A DNA stretch of 64,000 nt from Pelecanus crispus (Eukaryota; Chordata; Aves; Pelecaniformes; Pelecanidae): the NCBI RefSeq assembly GCF_030463565.1, contig NC_134653.1:31681150-31745149 (forward strand), in the 5' to 3' direction. The notes beneath the pieces were generated by a model. The model had not been told where the DNA came from and did not search any database. It saw nothing but the letters and a program-made list of their open reading frames with translations. A program made the translations under genes and the position numbers. Shown one piece after another: positions 28,757 to 40,592 of this stretch (positions are counted from its first letter, which is position 1; the number at the start of each line of letters is the position of its first letter).

Positions 28757-29350
28757 TCACTTTGGCGCTGCCTTGTTGGGACTTGTATTATAGTATATAA
28801 CCGCCATTTTTAAAACTGTAATGTGTACTGTTCAGCTTGCTCAAAATAGATGTGTTTGTGGTTTTCCTTTTGATTTGATGAATGGCATTTGCTGGTTGTA
28901 ACAGCGAATGAAAGACTTTTCTCCCTCCCAGGAAAAGAGTTTTAAACTTTCCTTTCGTTGGTGTTACAGCTGTACACTCCACAGCATCTTATCCTGTCAT
29001 TATGGGTAATTGTACAACTGACTTTCTGAATCTGTACAATGAGTAGTGTAAATGCTTGTTTTCTTCTTTAGGATCTAAAGAGGGCACTAGTGTGCTGTGA
29101 GAGTAGAAATTTGTTACTGTCGGAAATTACATACTGTTTATACAAACCACTGTGAACTTTTTTTACGTTAAAATTTGTTTTAAAGGGATTGCTTTTCTTT
29201 TAATGTCTTGTCATGTACATGTTAGTTTTATTGCTGTCAACATTAGAAATAACCTTCAACCTGGCCGGCATCACTGGTATGATGTATATTTAATTCAAGA
29301 CACATCCCTCTCCGGATACTTCAGATGACAATTAAAGCCATTCTTTTAAG
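28757..29350 (+). other. PPP1CC 3'UTR
   Basis: A/T-rich UTR ending at an ATTAAA hexamer (29,331-29,336) followed 10-20 nt later by a GTGTTTGTGTCTC downstream element. Further AATAAA hexamers at 29,455-29,460 and 29,934-29,939 could give longer 3' ends. Confidence 0.75.
29331..29336 (+). terminator. Poly(A) signal ATTAAA of PPP1CC
   Basis: ATTAAA is the common single-base variant of AATAAA, with a G/U-rich element (AAGTGTTTGTGTCTC) starting at 29,348. The alternative AATAAA signals lie 124 and 603 bp downstream. Confidence 0.7.
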
Positions 29351-32300
29351 TGTTTGTGTCTCTTTCCTGAAGCCAAAGTTCGCTTAGAAAACTGTTCGTA
29401 CACGACCCACCACACTGAGTTGGCAGGGCTTTCCATTCATGCCTTCCTCTTGGAAATAAAAGGAAGTCCTGACTTGAAATAGCAAGTAGAAATGCTGTGC
29501 TGTTTATTCTATTCATGGTAAAAGTAAACACATTTTTGTACGGTTTCCGTCTGTTCGATCAAGTGGACCATTTTACAGTGGCGTCAGTCCTGTGGCAGCC
29601 AGTGTCAGCAAGCTGGAGGTTACGGAAACGGTTCTAGGTCTGCCTGAATGGTTTTGTGCATTTTAGCCCAAGGACTTTGTTCTACAAAGAAGCCTAGGGA
29701 AAAAAAAAAAAAGCGTGATAAGCCAACCAGAGGTGTTGATCTTGATCACCAGTTTATATAAATCTCTCACAGAATCTTGTTTTTTAAAAACTGTTAATCT
29801 TTTTTGAACAGATAACGGTGTACAATACCATGTAGTGAAAAATCACTTATTAAATGAAGAAATTGTTAAATCTTCTCAGTGTCAGTTTATCACAACGTAT
29901 ACACTACTGCTATCAGAGGACCTGACTTAGATAAATAAACTGTTCTGGAAACCCACAAATTCTTGGTTTGGATTTGTCTGAGCTACAAGCCCTAGAGGTA
30001 TGTTTTTTAAAGAGGGGTGTTGGATTCGGATGTGGTTCTTGGAGCTGTAATGCACATATTGCCCTTAAATACAGGCACCCTCCCGCCCGAGGGGGTGGGC
30101 GCAGGCACGAAGCTCCGGCAGCGCTTCACGCCGTGCTGCAGATCTGCAGAACTGCCTCACGGGCGCAGTCGGAGGCGCTGGTGTCTGAACTGCGTTTCTC
30201 ACGGCCCTGCGGCCGGGGTGGCTGCAGGGCGAGGCTCCCCAGGCGGGTGCAGCAGCGGCCGTCCCAGAGGTACGCGTGCGTGGGAGGACTCACTTGGCTC
30301 GGCGCGTGTTTATCGTTCCGTGTTTTGAGCAGGCTTTCCCTTGAAAGTTTGTGTGTACTGCAGTGTCGGGAGCATGGACTTCAGAGGGTCACAGCTGAGG
30401 ACGAGAGCAATCTCCTCTGGGTCTTAATTAAAGAGCTGTAAATTCTTGGCAAAGAAGGAAAGTTCAGTAAACTTCCCCACTGCTGTCCCGTTAGCAGGGC
30501 GTGGTGCACACCAGCTGAAGCAGGCTGCGTTGGAGGTGAGGGGTATGGCCTTACCCGTGACAGGAATGCGCCCTTGGTCTGTGTTCCTTCATCTGCTGCC
30601 GCCTCCCTCGTGTGCCTTGTGGAAAATACTGCAAGATTTTTAGAAGCTGAATGCGGTGGCTTGTTCAGCACCGCCAGCCTGTTCTAAACCGGCTGCAGCG
30701 AGGAACTGGCAGTGCTTGCTGGAGTCGGCTTACGAAGAAGGAGTTTCTGTCACTGAAATGCTCCCTGGGATAAACCGCTGGCTCTGTCCTGGCGTCCCAC
30801 TTAGTGGATGAGGTTTCCCTTCGCTCCTGGAGTGAGCTGAACTTCTTTTTGATGAGGATGCATCGTCTGGGCAGTCCCCAGCCATTGATTTTGTTTTTAA
30901 TGTATTTCTCTGCCAAATCAAAGAGCCTTTTTCCTACTCTGAGGAGTTCTTTTTTCCCCCCCCTCACTCTAAAGCTAATTAATCAAACCACCTCTTGGTA
31001 ACTTTTGATGAGCTCATTAGATTAGGTGTCAGATTGCCTGTTAAAGGCTCTCTCGCAAACTTACTTTCACCCTTTAAATCACATTTGTGGTTTTCTTTAT
31101 AGCTCTATAATTTTTCTCCCTCCTTGTAAAATAGTCACCTGCATGTCTTCTATTGATCTAGTGAATAATAGAGTGCATGTGGAACCAGTTTTTATTTGAC
31201 TTGGACCTAAAGGAATGCATCAACCTGTCTCTGCAACCATTAGCTTGCCAACCACTCTGCGTGTCACACCTTTTTCCTCTGTGACTTGTTTTTTCTCTCC
31301 TCAAATGCAGTTGTAGTGACACACGTGCCTATTCTGGGCCGCGTTTTCTGCTTGGCTGCATTCCCCCGGGGTGGCTCACGTACCTCGGGCTCCCCAGCTG
31401 CTCGTGGGGAAGGAAGTCCCGCGGCACCGTGGTGGAGGTGGAAAGGTTCCTGTGCCGCCGCAGAGGCAGGAAGGAAAGAAGACCTGCTGATCTCGCTGCG
31501 GGCTGTGATCAAAAGTCCAGAGGCATGTGTTGCGCCCGTTTGTTGGGGTTGGGTTTTTTGATCAGTGGAGGGAGAGAAGGAGCAGCAGACGCCAATTTCC
31601 CATTGTTTTTCCGTAACGATACTTGTAGGAACATCTAGCTTACACACAGAACGGGCAGAACGGCACGTGAGCCTCCTGAGGCCCTTCGCCCCGCCGCCCT
31701 TTCCTGCTGGCCCAGAGCTTTGTAGATGTTGCGAAGGGCAGGCGTAGCAGGGAGGGGTACCAGGCCGTGCTGAAGATCTCCGCAAAAGGCAGCAGGAAAG
31801 TTGTGACAAACCCAAGTTCCCTTCAGTCCTCGCCTTGTGCCTGTTGCAGCATGCCACAGTCCAACTTAAATGTGTTACTCCGGAGAAGAGCGGCAAGATC
31901 TGAGGCACTGTCAGTTTGGCGTTACTCTAGGTAGTGGTGTGTTTCCCTTTAGTTTCTCTGAAGTAAAATGAGTCGTCTTTGCCATCTAGCTGTCGAAAGG
32001 CTATTTTTCAGCACAGGTCATCTTTGATTGTTCCCGGATTGCTTTAGGATGTGTCAGTGCTATTGTGGCTTTCATTCCTGAGTTGTTAAGTGAAGCTGCG
32101 GTACTTTAAAACCAACAACAAAACATTCATTTTGCTTGCAGTGTTAGGACCTGATTGCCAGCGGTGCTCAGGTCTCTGTGGGAGGATACGGGAGTTTCAG
32201 GCAGGCGAGTGAGTCCCTGCTGTGTCTGATGTACTTTAGACCCAAGTTTTACCTCTGAACAGTATTAATTGTTGAATGAGAACCGGATCTAGAAAAGAAC

Positions 32301-34300
32301 ATTTGGGGGTGCAGCAGCAGCAGCATCAGGCCCCTGTGCGTGGTGAAGCATCGCGACCCCCACAGCCAAAGCGCCCGGGCCGTGGTGGGGCATTGGAGGG
32401 GGCGAGGGGCCGATGCGGGGTGCTCGAGGTGGGCCGAGCTACCCGTGCGCTGCGCCGTAGGCCCCCAAGGTGCCATGTAAAGCAGTTCTTATTCAAAGTT
32501 GTGGCTTGCGAGGTATGACATGAAGTGTGCTCTCCTCGGCGATTTTAGGCAGCTGTTGAGTTCCTGAGGTCGAGCGCTTTCCAAGCAGTCGGGTTTTCTA
32601 CCCTTCCCGCTTCTGTTGAAAAGAGGGGCTTGAGCCTCAGCGATTCCAGTGTTAGAAAACATCTTTCTGGTCTCTTGTTTTCACAGGCGTTTGTGTTTAA
32701 GTTAAAAAGCTCTTTTTCCTTGTAAGATGCAGTCCAATCCCTTCTTCATTCCACTGGCCATCTTCTGTCCCTCCCTGTTCCCCTTTGACTGCAGGTGTCC
32801 GGCACTGACGCGCACCAGCATCAGCCCCTCGTACACTGGGATTTGACTGCCAGGGGCCAACGCTGCCCCAAGGCTGGCTCTGATGTCCTGCCCCGGGGGC
32901 ATGGCAGCCGCTGGCAGCGGCACTGAGGGTGGCACTGGGCTGCGGGCTCTGCCCCGGCGCTTTGGGGAGTCCGTGGGCTTCACCCTCTGCAGCTCAGGCA
33001 CATGGTCCTGACCCCCCTCATCCCAGAGCAGGGAGCTCGGACTGAGATTAACAGTCTTGGCTTTGTGAAAAAGCGTGCTGTTACCATAAAAAGAAGTGTA
33101 GAAACTGGGAGTTTAACCCGCAGGCAGGTGGGGAAGAGGTTTAAGGTGAGGCCCCGGGGCGAGGCAGCCGAGCTCCCCCTGCTCCAGTCCTTGAACGCTG
33201 GATTCACCCTTAAATCGTGCCCTGGGTGCCAGCCTGGTCCTCAGCAAAAGCTTTGCAGCTCTGCTGGCAGCATCTCCTCCCGCCAGACAGCTGAGGCGGA
33301 CGTGGTTAACGTGCAGCCCCTCGGAGCTCTGCATGTACAGACTGGTTCTTGGGATTTTATTTAAATTCTGAGGTTTTGCATTTGCGATCAGAGTGGTAGC
33401 TCCGCCCAGCTGCTGTGCTCGGGGGCCAGGTGAGCCCATGCTGGTCCATGGTACAAAGAGGGCTCAGCCCATGGGGGAGCAGAAGCTGGCTGGTCTCTCC
33501 CTAAAACCCTGCACTCCCTACTGAAAGGGGGTCGGGTCTGTTGAGCTCTCAGGAGACGATCTGCCATCTGCAGTCCAGTCCTGAGCTGGTGCCTTCCACC
33601 ATCAGCTGATTGTGTTGGTGTTTACTGGAGTCAGCTGAGACCAAAATACCTAAATTAGCTGGAAACTCCCAGGATAAAACTCCTCCCTGCTGCTGCTCCG
33701 GGGCTTCACCTTTGCTGTCCTGCACTCCTGGGTGCTCAGCTGATCTCTGCAAGTAGGTGGTTTGGGGTGACGGCTGAGGGTCGGGGGTTTCTGAGCTGTG
33801 GGAGGGCAGAGATGAGATGGTCCCTCGCTTTGGGATGAGGCGCTAGAAAATTTTCACATTCCATGAAAAGTTTTAGGCAATCTCCAAGAGGAAGCCCTTT
33901 CCAAGAAACAAATGTCTTTAGGCTTTAAATGTGTAAAAATGGAGAGATACCTCTTCATTAGGGAAGAAATAGAAGTATTTCAGGTTTGTCCTAGCAGCGG
34001 TGCAATAGAGGTGTCTCCTTGATCCTTTCTGCAGCTGAGTTTGTTCAGGGTACTGCCAAGACCAGCTCGTGTTTGAAAGATGGAGGGGAACCCTAAATAA
34101 GATGAGGCCTCCTGATAAAGCATGAGCTTGTAAATGGGGGCAGGTTAATCCAGGCCTAATTTCTAGGGCTTATGCTTTTGTAATCCATCTGATCCCTTGA
34201 CCTCCACCTACTTTGTGGGACTGATCTGTGCCCCCGCTCAGCAGCGAGCTCTCATCTCAGCAGAGGCTCACGATTTCATTTCACGCCTGTCCTGGATGTC
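29351..34300. other. Intergenic region between PPP1CC and HVCN1
   Basis: No exon with recognisable content on either strand. The first 600 bp could be extended PPP1CC 3'UTR. Patches at about 30,065-30,340, 31,320-31,480 and 32,330-32,480 are CpG-rich relative to their surroundings and could be regulatory. The largest open frame (minus strand, 31,264-31,908) shows no domain, signal or splice context. Confidence 0.6.
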
Positions 34301-35100
34301 TGCTCGGTTTGTTGGGCGGGCTGGCGGGGGGGGGGGGCTGATAAAAAAAAGTTTAAAAACAACAAAGTTTAAACTCCATCCGGTGAGTCCTGTTCCGGCA
34401 GCTCCCGTTCAGGGCCGTATCGCAGCGAGCCTGGGGGAAAAAAAAAAGGTGTAAAGGCGGAAAATGTCGGAGTGGGGACCGCGGCTCGGGGGCTCCGGGG
34501 GCCGCCTGGAGCCTCTTCGGGCGCGGCGGGGAGGGAGCCGGCGGGGCCGCCCCGGGCGGGGGAGGCGGGGCCGGGCGGGGGAGGCGCGGGGCGGCGGGCG
34601 CAGCCGGGACGCGCACGGTACCGGGGCCCGGCGGGGAGCGGGGCCGGGGGGTGCGGGGGGGGGGGGGGAGGCTGGGGCGCTCCCGGGGCTCGCCCCGGGG
34701 CGGGGGGGTTTGCAGCGGCCCCCCCCCCCCCCCCCCCCCCCCGGGGCCGCCACGTCCTCTCCCCCTCGGGGGTCCCGCCGGGGCCCGGGGCTCCGTTCCG
34801 CTCCGGGAGCAGGAACCGAGGCGGTGGCTCCGGGCCGGCGTTGCGGGCGCGGGGAGGTTGGGCAGCCCCAGCCCGGCTCCCGGTTGCTCCATCCGCCGGC
34901 GACGGCTCCGGGCCCCGCGGCCCGAGCGAGTCCTGCAACCGGCCCGGGGGGGGCTCGGTTCCCGGGGGGGCCCCGATGGGCTCCGCTCAGCACCCGGCGG
35001 CTGGGGATGAAGGTGCTGCCGCTGCGGTGGGGCCACCTCCGGACCCGATAGCGGGGGACGAACGAGGTGGCCTGGAGCCCACGAGCTCCCCAACAGCCAC
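34300..35100. promoter_or_regulatory. CpG island, probable HVCN1 promoter and 5' non-coding exon
   Basis: This is the most G+C- and CpG-dense stretch in the window and lies 1.2-2 kb upstream of the first HVCN1 coding exon. It contains a G-run at 34,326-34,337, a G-run at 34,657-34,668 and a C24 run at 34,719-34,742. A 5' non-coding exon of HVCN1 probably starts here and splices to the acceptor at 36,289, but I cannot place its donor with confidence. Confidence 0.55.
34719..34742 (+). repeat. C24 homopolymer
   Basis: Twenty-four consecutive C residues inside the CpG island. The opposite strand is G24, strongly quadruplex-prone. The exact length may be a sequencing artefact. Confidence 0.85.
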
Positions 35101-36289
35101 CGCCGCCGTCAGGGGATCCCACCGTGACCCCCCAAGATCCCCGCTTGCAGGGAGCCGAGGGGAGGGCGAGCAGCCCCCGGGGTGCAGGCAGAGCCACGGC
35201 AGCTCCAGCGGGCCAAGAGCAGCGTGTGCCGAGCTCCCCAGCTGGCGATGGCCATGGACGGATGCACAGCCCTGCCACGCTTGGGGACGTGGTTGTCTGC
35301 CAGCAGCAGGAGCGGTTTTCGGCAGGGTTTGTGGGCCAGACAGTCTCACCGAGTTGCCCAAAGAGGAAGGGTGAGCTTGTGGGGCCGCGACAGTGCTGAG
35401 CTGCAACCGGGATCGTCTGCAGGTTTGGGGTTGGTCCTGCCCCTCGCTGGGTGCCCACAGGGACGGGCTGAAGCCGCAATCCCTGGGGGTGAGGTCAGCG
35501 CCGGAGGATGCAGGGAAAGGAGATGGGGGAGCATCGCCCGCCAGCCAGGCTGAAATGCAGGGATCACCTGCTTGTTTTGCCTGCAAAGGCTGAAATAATA
35601 GTGGCCCCTGATGTCGATGACAGGAAATTATGGCTGTTCTTCAGCTTGGTAGTGTGGCTGGAGGGTGAGGAAGCTCTGGTTAGCCTGTGGGCAACTGGGC
35701 TGCAACCACGGCCACCTGAAGGGACGAGGGCAGCTCTGGGAGCGCAGTGGAGGGTTTGTCTCGGAGTAGATGCTAACAGCGGCCTGCCCCAGCGTGTAGG
35801 GCATGAGAGAGCAAATGAAGGGGAAGAAATCACCTGCTTCCAGCTTCTGACTGATATCCTCCATCGATCAGTGTCTAATAGAAACACAATGCCTCTTTCC
35901 AACAGGAAATGGTCAGCTGCCTCCTCTTGCATCATGAGATGCAAGATAAGGGCCGGTGATTTTTTTTTTTTTTTTTTTTTTTGTCCTGTAATCAATGCTT
36001 TGTTTTGAGATGTGTGGAAATACCTCATGAGAATGTTCCTCGTTGCAGGGATGCAGACTGCACCGGGGAGGGCGGCGGGGGGTCCACATGGTGCCGTGGG
36101 AGGTGGTGCAAAACAAGCGGTGCCACCGTTAAGCAATTTCCTGTCAGCAGGGCCCATCCACGCTGCCCGGCTGGCCGCCTCTGAACAAAGCGTCATGCTC
36201 TCATCACACTGGCTGTGGTGAAACGAGGGAGATTCGGCATCCTTGGTCAGCCCCGAGCAGGGAGGTGACGCTTTGCTCTTGTTCCTCAG
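35101..36289. other. HVCN1 5' non-coding region or intron
   Basis: Non-coding; contains a T23 run at 35,960-35,982. No homologue of the longer human N-terminus (MATWDEKAVTRR) is visible upstream in any frame. Confidence 0.5.
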
Positions 36290-36324
36290 ACGTTGGCTGG
36301 GTGATGCCAGCTTGATCCAGAGCC

Positions 36325-36534
36325 ATGTCCAGGTACCTGAAGCACTTCACGGTGGTGGGTGACGACCCTGTGCAGTGGAGCAACGACTATCAGAAATGGG
36401 AGGAGGAGGAGGAGGACGAGGCTGGGGAGAATGGGGAGAAGCAGCCAGATTCAGAGATCAAGCCGGAGCCCACCAGGAGTCATGTCTCCTTCCAGGACAT
36501 GATGAAGAAGCTTTTCAGCTCCCACAGGTTTCAG
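36325..36534 (+). CDS. HVCN1: HVCN1 coding exon 1 (cytosolic N-terminus)
   Basis: Residues 1-70, from [14 protein letters not shown] to KLFSSHRFQ. The exon probably begins at 36,290, after TTCCTCAG, with 35 nt of 5'UTR. A GAG-repeat run codes the acidic stretch. The donor is CAG|GTGAGG. Confidence 0.95.
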
Positions 36535-39500
36535 GTGAGGCAGAACAAACCCGGGCCAAAAGGAGATGAGGGCGAGATTTGGCCAACGGCACCCGTGATG
36601 ACAGAGCTGACGTGGGATCGAGCTCAAGGGAGCAGCACCGAGCTTGTGAGCGCTCACAGTGCCTGCGAGGGCGGCTGCTGCCTCCGAGCCGGGCCGCCCT
36701 GTCAGAAGCGAGCCTCTCTGCAGTGGGCGCAGGTGTTTCCTGAGCGGCGACAAGCCTCAGTGCATGCTTGTCACGGTGCCCGCAGAGGCACATGCTCTCC
36801 CCCAGCTTGAGCTCCCTGAGACCCCCCACCCAATGCCAAGCGGTGGGAAACAGCTGGGTTTGGTGGGGAGCCAAGTGGTTTTGTATGGGTGAGACTTTGC
36901 AGGAATAACCCACTGACTGGGCTGTGGGAGCCAGGAGTCCTGGGGGGGAGTGACAGAAAGCTCTGCGAAATACAACCAGCCAAATCGGGGATGCGGGGCG
37001 TTGGGGCATGTTTAGCTGAAGGCTGCATCGGGTCCTTGCCAATCTGTCTGTGCTGGGAGAGGGTTCATGTCGGTTCTTCTCCTCTGGCAGATCCTGGTTG
37101 TCTGCTTGGTCATCCTGGATGCCTTGTTGGTCCTCGGGGAATTGCTTATGGACTTGAAAATCATCCATCCGGACAAATATAATATAACCCCAAAGGTAAA
37201 ATGCAGGGAAGTGTCAATGTGAACCATGATTTCCCTCTCTCTGGTGTTCAAAGCCCACTAGATAGGACAACCAGGCAGGCAGGACCTCAACCTTCAGCCT
37301 TGCCAAGCTGGCAGTCGCAGGTACGCGGATGAAGGTCTGGCAGGGGCTCATGTGACAGCCCTGCAGCGTGCGGGGCTGATTTGGCTCGGTTCATGCCGGT
37401 CTGTGCAGCAGCTTCGTGTTTCCTTGGGCTGCAGCAGAGCTGAATCGCTCTTGCCGCTCTTCTCCCAGTTGTGTTCACAGCTCCTGGTCTGGCTTACTGA
37501 AAGCTGCTGGCTGCCCAGCTCTGCTTGCTCTGCTTGTCCCTTAGAGCAGAAGAAAAGCCCCCAGCCCTCCTTGTAGAGCCAAATCAGACGTGCCCACAAG
37601 CGGTGGAGGTTTTCCAGCCTGCCCTGCTCGTGTGCACATGGGAGGGGTTCCTGGCCTTAAACTTGCGCTGTCTTTTCCCAGGTTTTCCACTACCTCTCCC
37701 TTTCCATTTTAACCATCTTCCTGGTTGAGGTGGGGTTTAAAGTGTTTGTCTACCGCCGGGAGTTCTTCCACCACAAGTTCGAAGTGCTGGACGGGATCGT
37801 TGTCATTGTGTCGTTCATCCTTGATGTCGTCCTCATCTTCCGGGAGCACGAGTTTGAAGCTGTTGGGCTCCTGATACTCCTGCGGCTGTGGCGCGTGGCC
37901 AGGATTATCAACGGTAGGTGTGCGTGGCCGGTCGGGAGCTTTCCCTGGCCCGTGGGCTGGATTTGGCGACCTTACCTGAATTATCTGGGCTCGTGTCTCT
38001 GTTCTCTTCTCAAGGCCATCTCTGAGACCCCGGGGTCTTGCTCTCCCAGCAAACTCAAGAGTTTTGCCCATGTGGTTTTTGTTGCTGGAGTGTGGCCTTA
38101 ATTAGGCTGTAATTTCTTTGGAGCAACAATCTGCTGCTTGAGTTGGTGCGATGCCTCAGTGATGGGGGCATGGCAGCTGGCCTGGGCTAGTTGGAGATGC
38201 CCAGCTCTAGCACAGCACCATCAGGCACATTCCCCTAAAAACAATCTGTAATCGGTTCTTGCATCCCTCCCTCCTGGAGGGGAATGGCTCATGTCTTACA
38301 TTTGTGTTGTAGGATCCTTTCAGCAATATTTTAACAGGGCAGCAGGATAAACCCCTGCCTTCCTGAATCTACTTCTATAGCAGAGTAGGTTTTACTGCTC
38401 TGATGTTCTGCTGTGACTCCATCATCCCCTCCAGGGATGCTGCAGGGAGCATCCTGATCTCACTCTACATCTTTCTTGCCTGGATTCAAAGGGTTTACCA
38501 TAAAAAGAGAGAAATACAGAATGTCCCCAAATCAGACTTTACTGACTCTGCTGTTGTAATTGTAAATTTTTGCAAATAGATGTAAATTCAGACACTTCTG
38601 AAACAAGCGTAGCTAGAAACATTTTCTTCCTTCTCAGGGAAGGAATTTGGGGATTCAAAAAATTGTGGCAATGAGATTATCCCTAATTCCTGCATGAAAC
38701 CTCAGCCCAAGTGCTGTCCTGTGCCTACGAGTGCACTTTTGGCGAGTGCTCTGTATTTGATGCAGCTTTGGGTCTTGTTAGTTGGAATAAAAAGAAAGGA
38801 TGGCTAAGGCCGTGTCCGTCACCTGCAGCTCCCTGCTGCCATTTTGACTAGGGGGAATGTGCCTGATCGGCAGCAGTGGCTGGGAAAAGGGAAGATGTGA
38901 GAGCAGCTTGTGGCTCTTTTTAGTTCGGAGTGAAAGTCAGAGAGAAACCGGATTTGTGTGCAGCTGCGTGAGCCACAGGAACTTTGATGTCTCTTAACAT
39001 GCCATTTTACAGCAGAAAAAAGAAGTATGCCATTTACAAGTAAATCTTCTTATGCTTGGCTGCTTCTGGTTTTCCCCCTCAGGTTTCTCGCCATGCCCGC
39101 CCGCTTGGAGCGAGAGGGGATAAACAGAATCTGCCCGAAGCTTTGGGTGTTGTATGTCTAAGCCTAGGCATGGTTCACTGCCTTCAGTCACTGTTGATTG
39201 ATAGGGACCAGGTTACAGGCAGGTGGGGACTGTTTGATGTTATCAATGCAAATAAGCAGCATCACCTCTTTGTCTTCAGAGAAATGAACCCCCAAACCCC
39301 AAGCCCGCTGCCTGTAGCACTAGAAACACGGGCACGTGTCAGTGCCTGCCTTCGTGCACGTTGTTCCGTCAACAGCCGGAGGAGAGCTCTGTTGGGTGGA
39401 AAGAACTTGATGTTCTTGATGCTCTCACAAAGCCATTTTTTTTTTCCCACCTCAGAAAAGGGTGGGAAGAAAATGCCTTTGCTTTGGGGGCTAAGTTTAC

Positions 39501-40592
39501 ATGTAATAACAATATTTCAGTAGAGAAGTGACACCTCTGCTGAGAAACTCTGCGCCCTTCCTGCAGCCGCACAAGGTGAAGCCAAAACCGTAAGGACCTG
39601 ATGTGCCATGTGCAGTTACACCAGGCAGGAGCCATCGGCCCCAGGGGCGGATGAGCCTTGTGCCCCAGGCTGCGCTGTGTGCTGCTGCTAGAGCAAGGCT
39701 CACGACTACGTGAAACCGGCTAAAACGCAGCCCCTCGTGACAACAAAGCTGCCAGTTACATCCTCCCCAGGCTCTGCCAAGGGAGCAAATTCAAATTCAG
39801 GATTTGAGTGACAGTTGGACTGATTAATTCAGCTCAGAGGCCAGACTGCCTCTTCCCAGCAGAGTATTGGTATCTGAATCCCCGGGGTGGTTAATTTAAA
39901 ACCCTCCTCATTAAGAAAAGCACTTGGGAAGGGTGGTTTGCAAATGACAGAACCAGAGCTCGAGAGGAATGCGTTTAACTCCTTGAGTACAGACCCTGCG
40001 TACTGTTAACCTCCTGCTAGTGGCCGTTTTACATTGTAAAATGAATCCACTGTGAATTGTTTCACAGGAATAATTTTATCGGTAAAGACCCGCTCTGAAC
40101 AACAAGTGTGCAAGCTAAAGCAAGCAAACCTGAAACTTGCAACAAAGGTTGAACAACTGGAACACAGCTGTGTAGAGAAGGTAAGAAAACACTTTTAATT
40201 TCAACAAGGTTTACCCACTGGCTGCTCCCCAGGACAAGCTGGCTTGAGATCCTTTTGCAAAGTTGCCACTGTCAGCTTGGTTTCTTCATCAGAAAGTTGT
40301 GGGGTAAGCTGGGCTGAAGAACCACAGCCTCGCCTGTCCTGCCCGTGCTTCCCTTTGCTGCTTCTGTTGCAAAGGAATGACGGCTACCTCTGTCCTACTT
40401 ACTTTAGCCAGGTTGTCCTGTTTTACTGCAGTGCCATACCTTAAAATAGTTTCCCAGGTTCCCACAGATCTTCCCACTGCTGAAATGTAAGAGCTACATC
40501 AATGATGTGACTTTTGTCTCCAACAGGAGCAAGAAATTGAGAGGCTTAACAAGATATTAAAACAGCATGGACTCATCAGCGAGCAAAAATAG
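36325..40592 (+). CDS. HVCN1: Voltage-gated proton channel Hv1 (5 coding exons, 241 aa)
   Basis: Hv1 is a four-helix voltage-sensor protein that conducts H+ out of phagocytes, sperm and other cells, with no separate pore domain; it works as a coiled-coil dimer. Exons: 36,325-36,534; 37,091-37,195; 37,682-37,913; 40,068-40,180; 40,527-40,592. Relative to human Hv1 the numbering is offset by 32 without gaps. Key residues are all present: selectivity D80 (human D112), Zn-binding H108 and H161 (H140, H193), F118 (F150), E121, K125, D142, D153, the S4 arginines R173, R176, R179 in [14 protein letters not shown]182, and coiled-coil C217 (C249). The N-terminus is short and acidic ([16 protein letters not shown]). 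Start: ATG in GAGCCATGT; an in-frame TGA at 36,313-36,315 lies in the same presumed exon, so the longer mammalian N-terminus is not encoded there. Confidence 0.97.
37091..37195 (+). CDS. HVCN1: HVCN1 coding exon 2 (S1 helix)
   Basis: 105 nt, residues 71-105, phase 0 on both sides. It encodes S1 ([19 protein letters not shown]) with the proton-selectivity aspartate D80, then the S1-S2 loop. The acceptor is CTGGCAG|ATCC and the donor AAG|GTAAAA. Confidence 0.96.
37682..37913 (+). CDS. HVCN1: HVCN1 coding exon 3 (S2, S3, S4)
   Basis: 232 nt, residues 106-182 plus one base. S2 spans about 109-128, S3 about 142-157, S4 about 165-182. It carries both Zn-site histidines (H108, H161) and the three S4 arginines. 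The acceptor is TTTCCCAG|GTTTTCC and the donor ACG|GTAGGT. Confidence 0.97.
37914..40067 (+). other. HVCN1 intron 3 (2.2 kb)
   Basis: No exon or known repeat recognised. The open frame at 39,056-39,523 has no conserved content or splice context. Confidence 0.85.
40068..40180 (+). CDS. HVCN1: HVCN1 coding exon 4 (S4 end and coiled coil)
   Basis: Residues 183-220. It begins [12 protein letters not shown] and runs as an amphipathic heptad helix ([19 protein letters not shown]), with C217 at the position of human C249, which can form a disulfide across the dimer. The donor is AAG|GTAAGA. Confidence 0.96.
40527..40592 (+). CDS. HVCN1: HVCN1 coding exon 5 (coiled-coil end and stop)
   Basis: Residues 221-241 ([17 protein letters not shown] then SEQK) and TAG at 40,590-40,592. 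The acceptor is CCAACAG|GAGCAAG. The last heptads complete the dimerising coiled coil. Confidence 0.96.
   Translation, partial: EQEIERLNKILKQHGLISEQK

Noticed and set aside
31264-31908. 214-codon minus-strand frame in the intergenic region
   Set aside because: No recognisable motif, splice context or promoter; local CpG enrichment explains the length.
34353-35586. Long overlapping open frames on both strands (up to 356 codons)
   Set aside because: They arise from stop-codon depletion in an extremely G+C-rich CpG island; the translations are Pro/Gly/Arg-rich low complexity and occur in several frames at once.
35960-35982. T23 run as a minus-strand retrocopy tail
   Set aside because: No AATAAA-type hexamer lies upstream of it on the minus strand; treated as a simple homopolymer.
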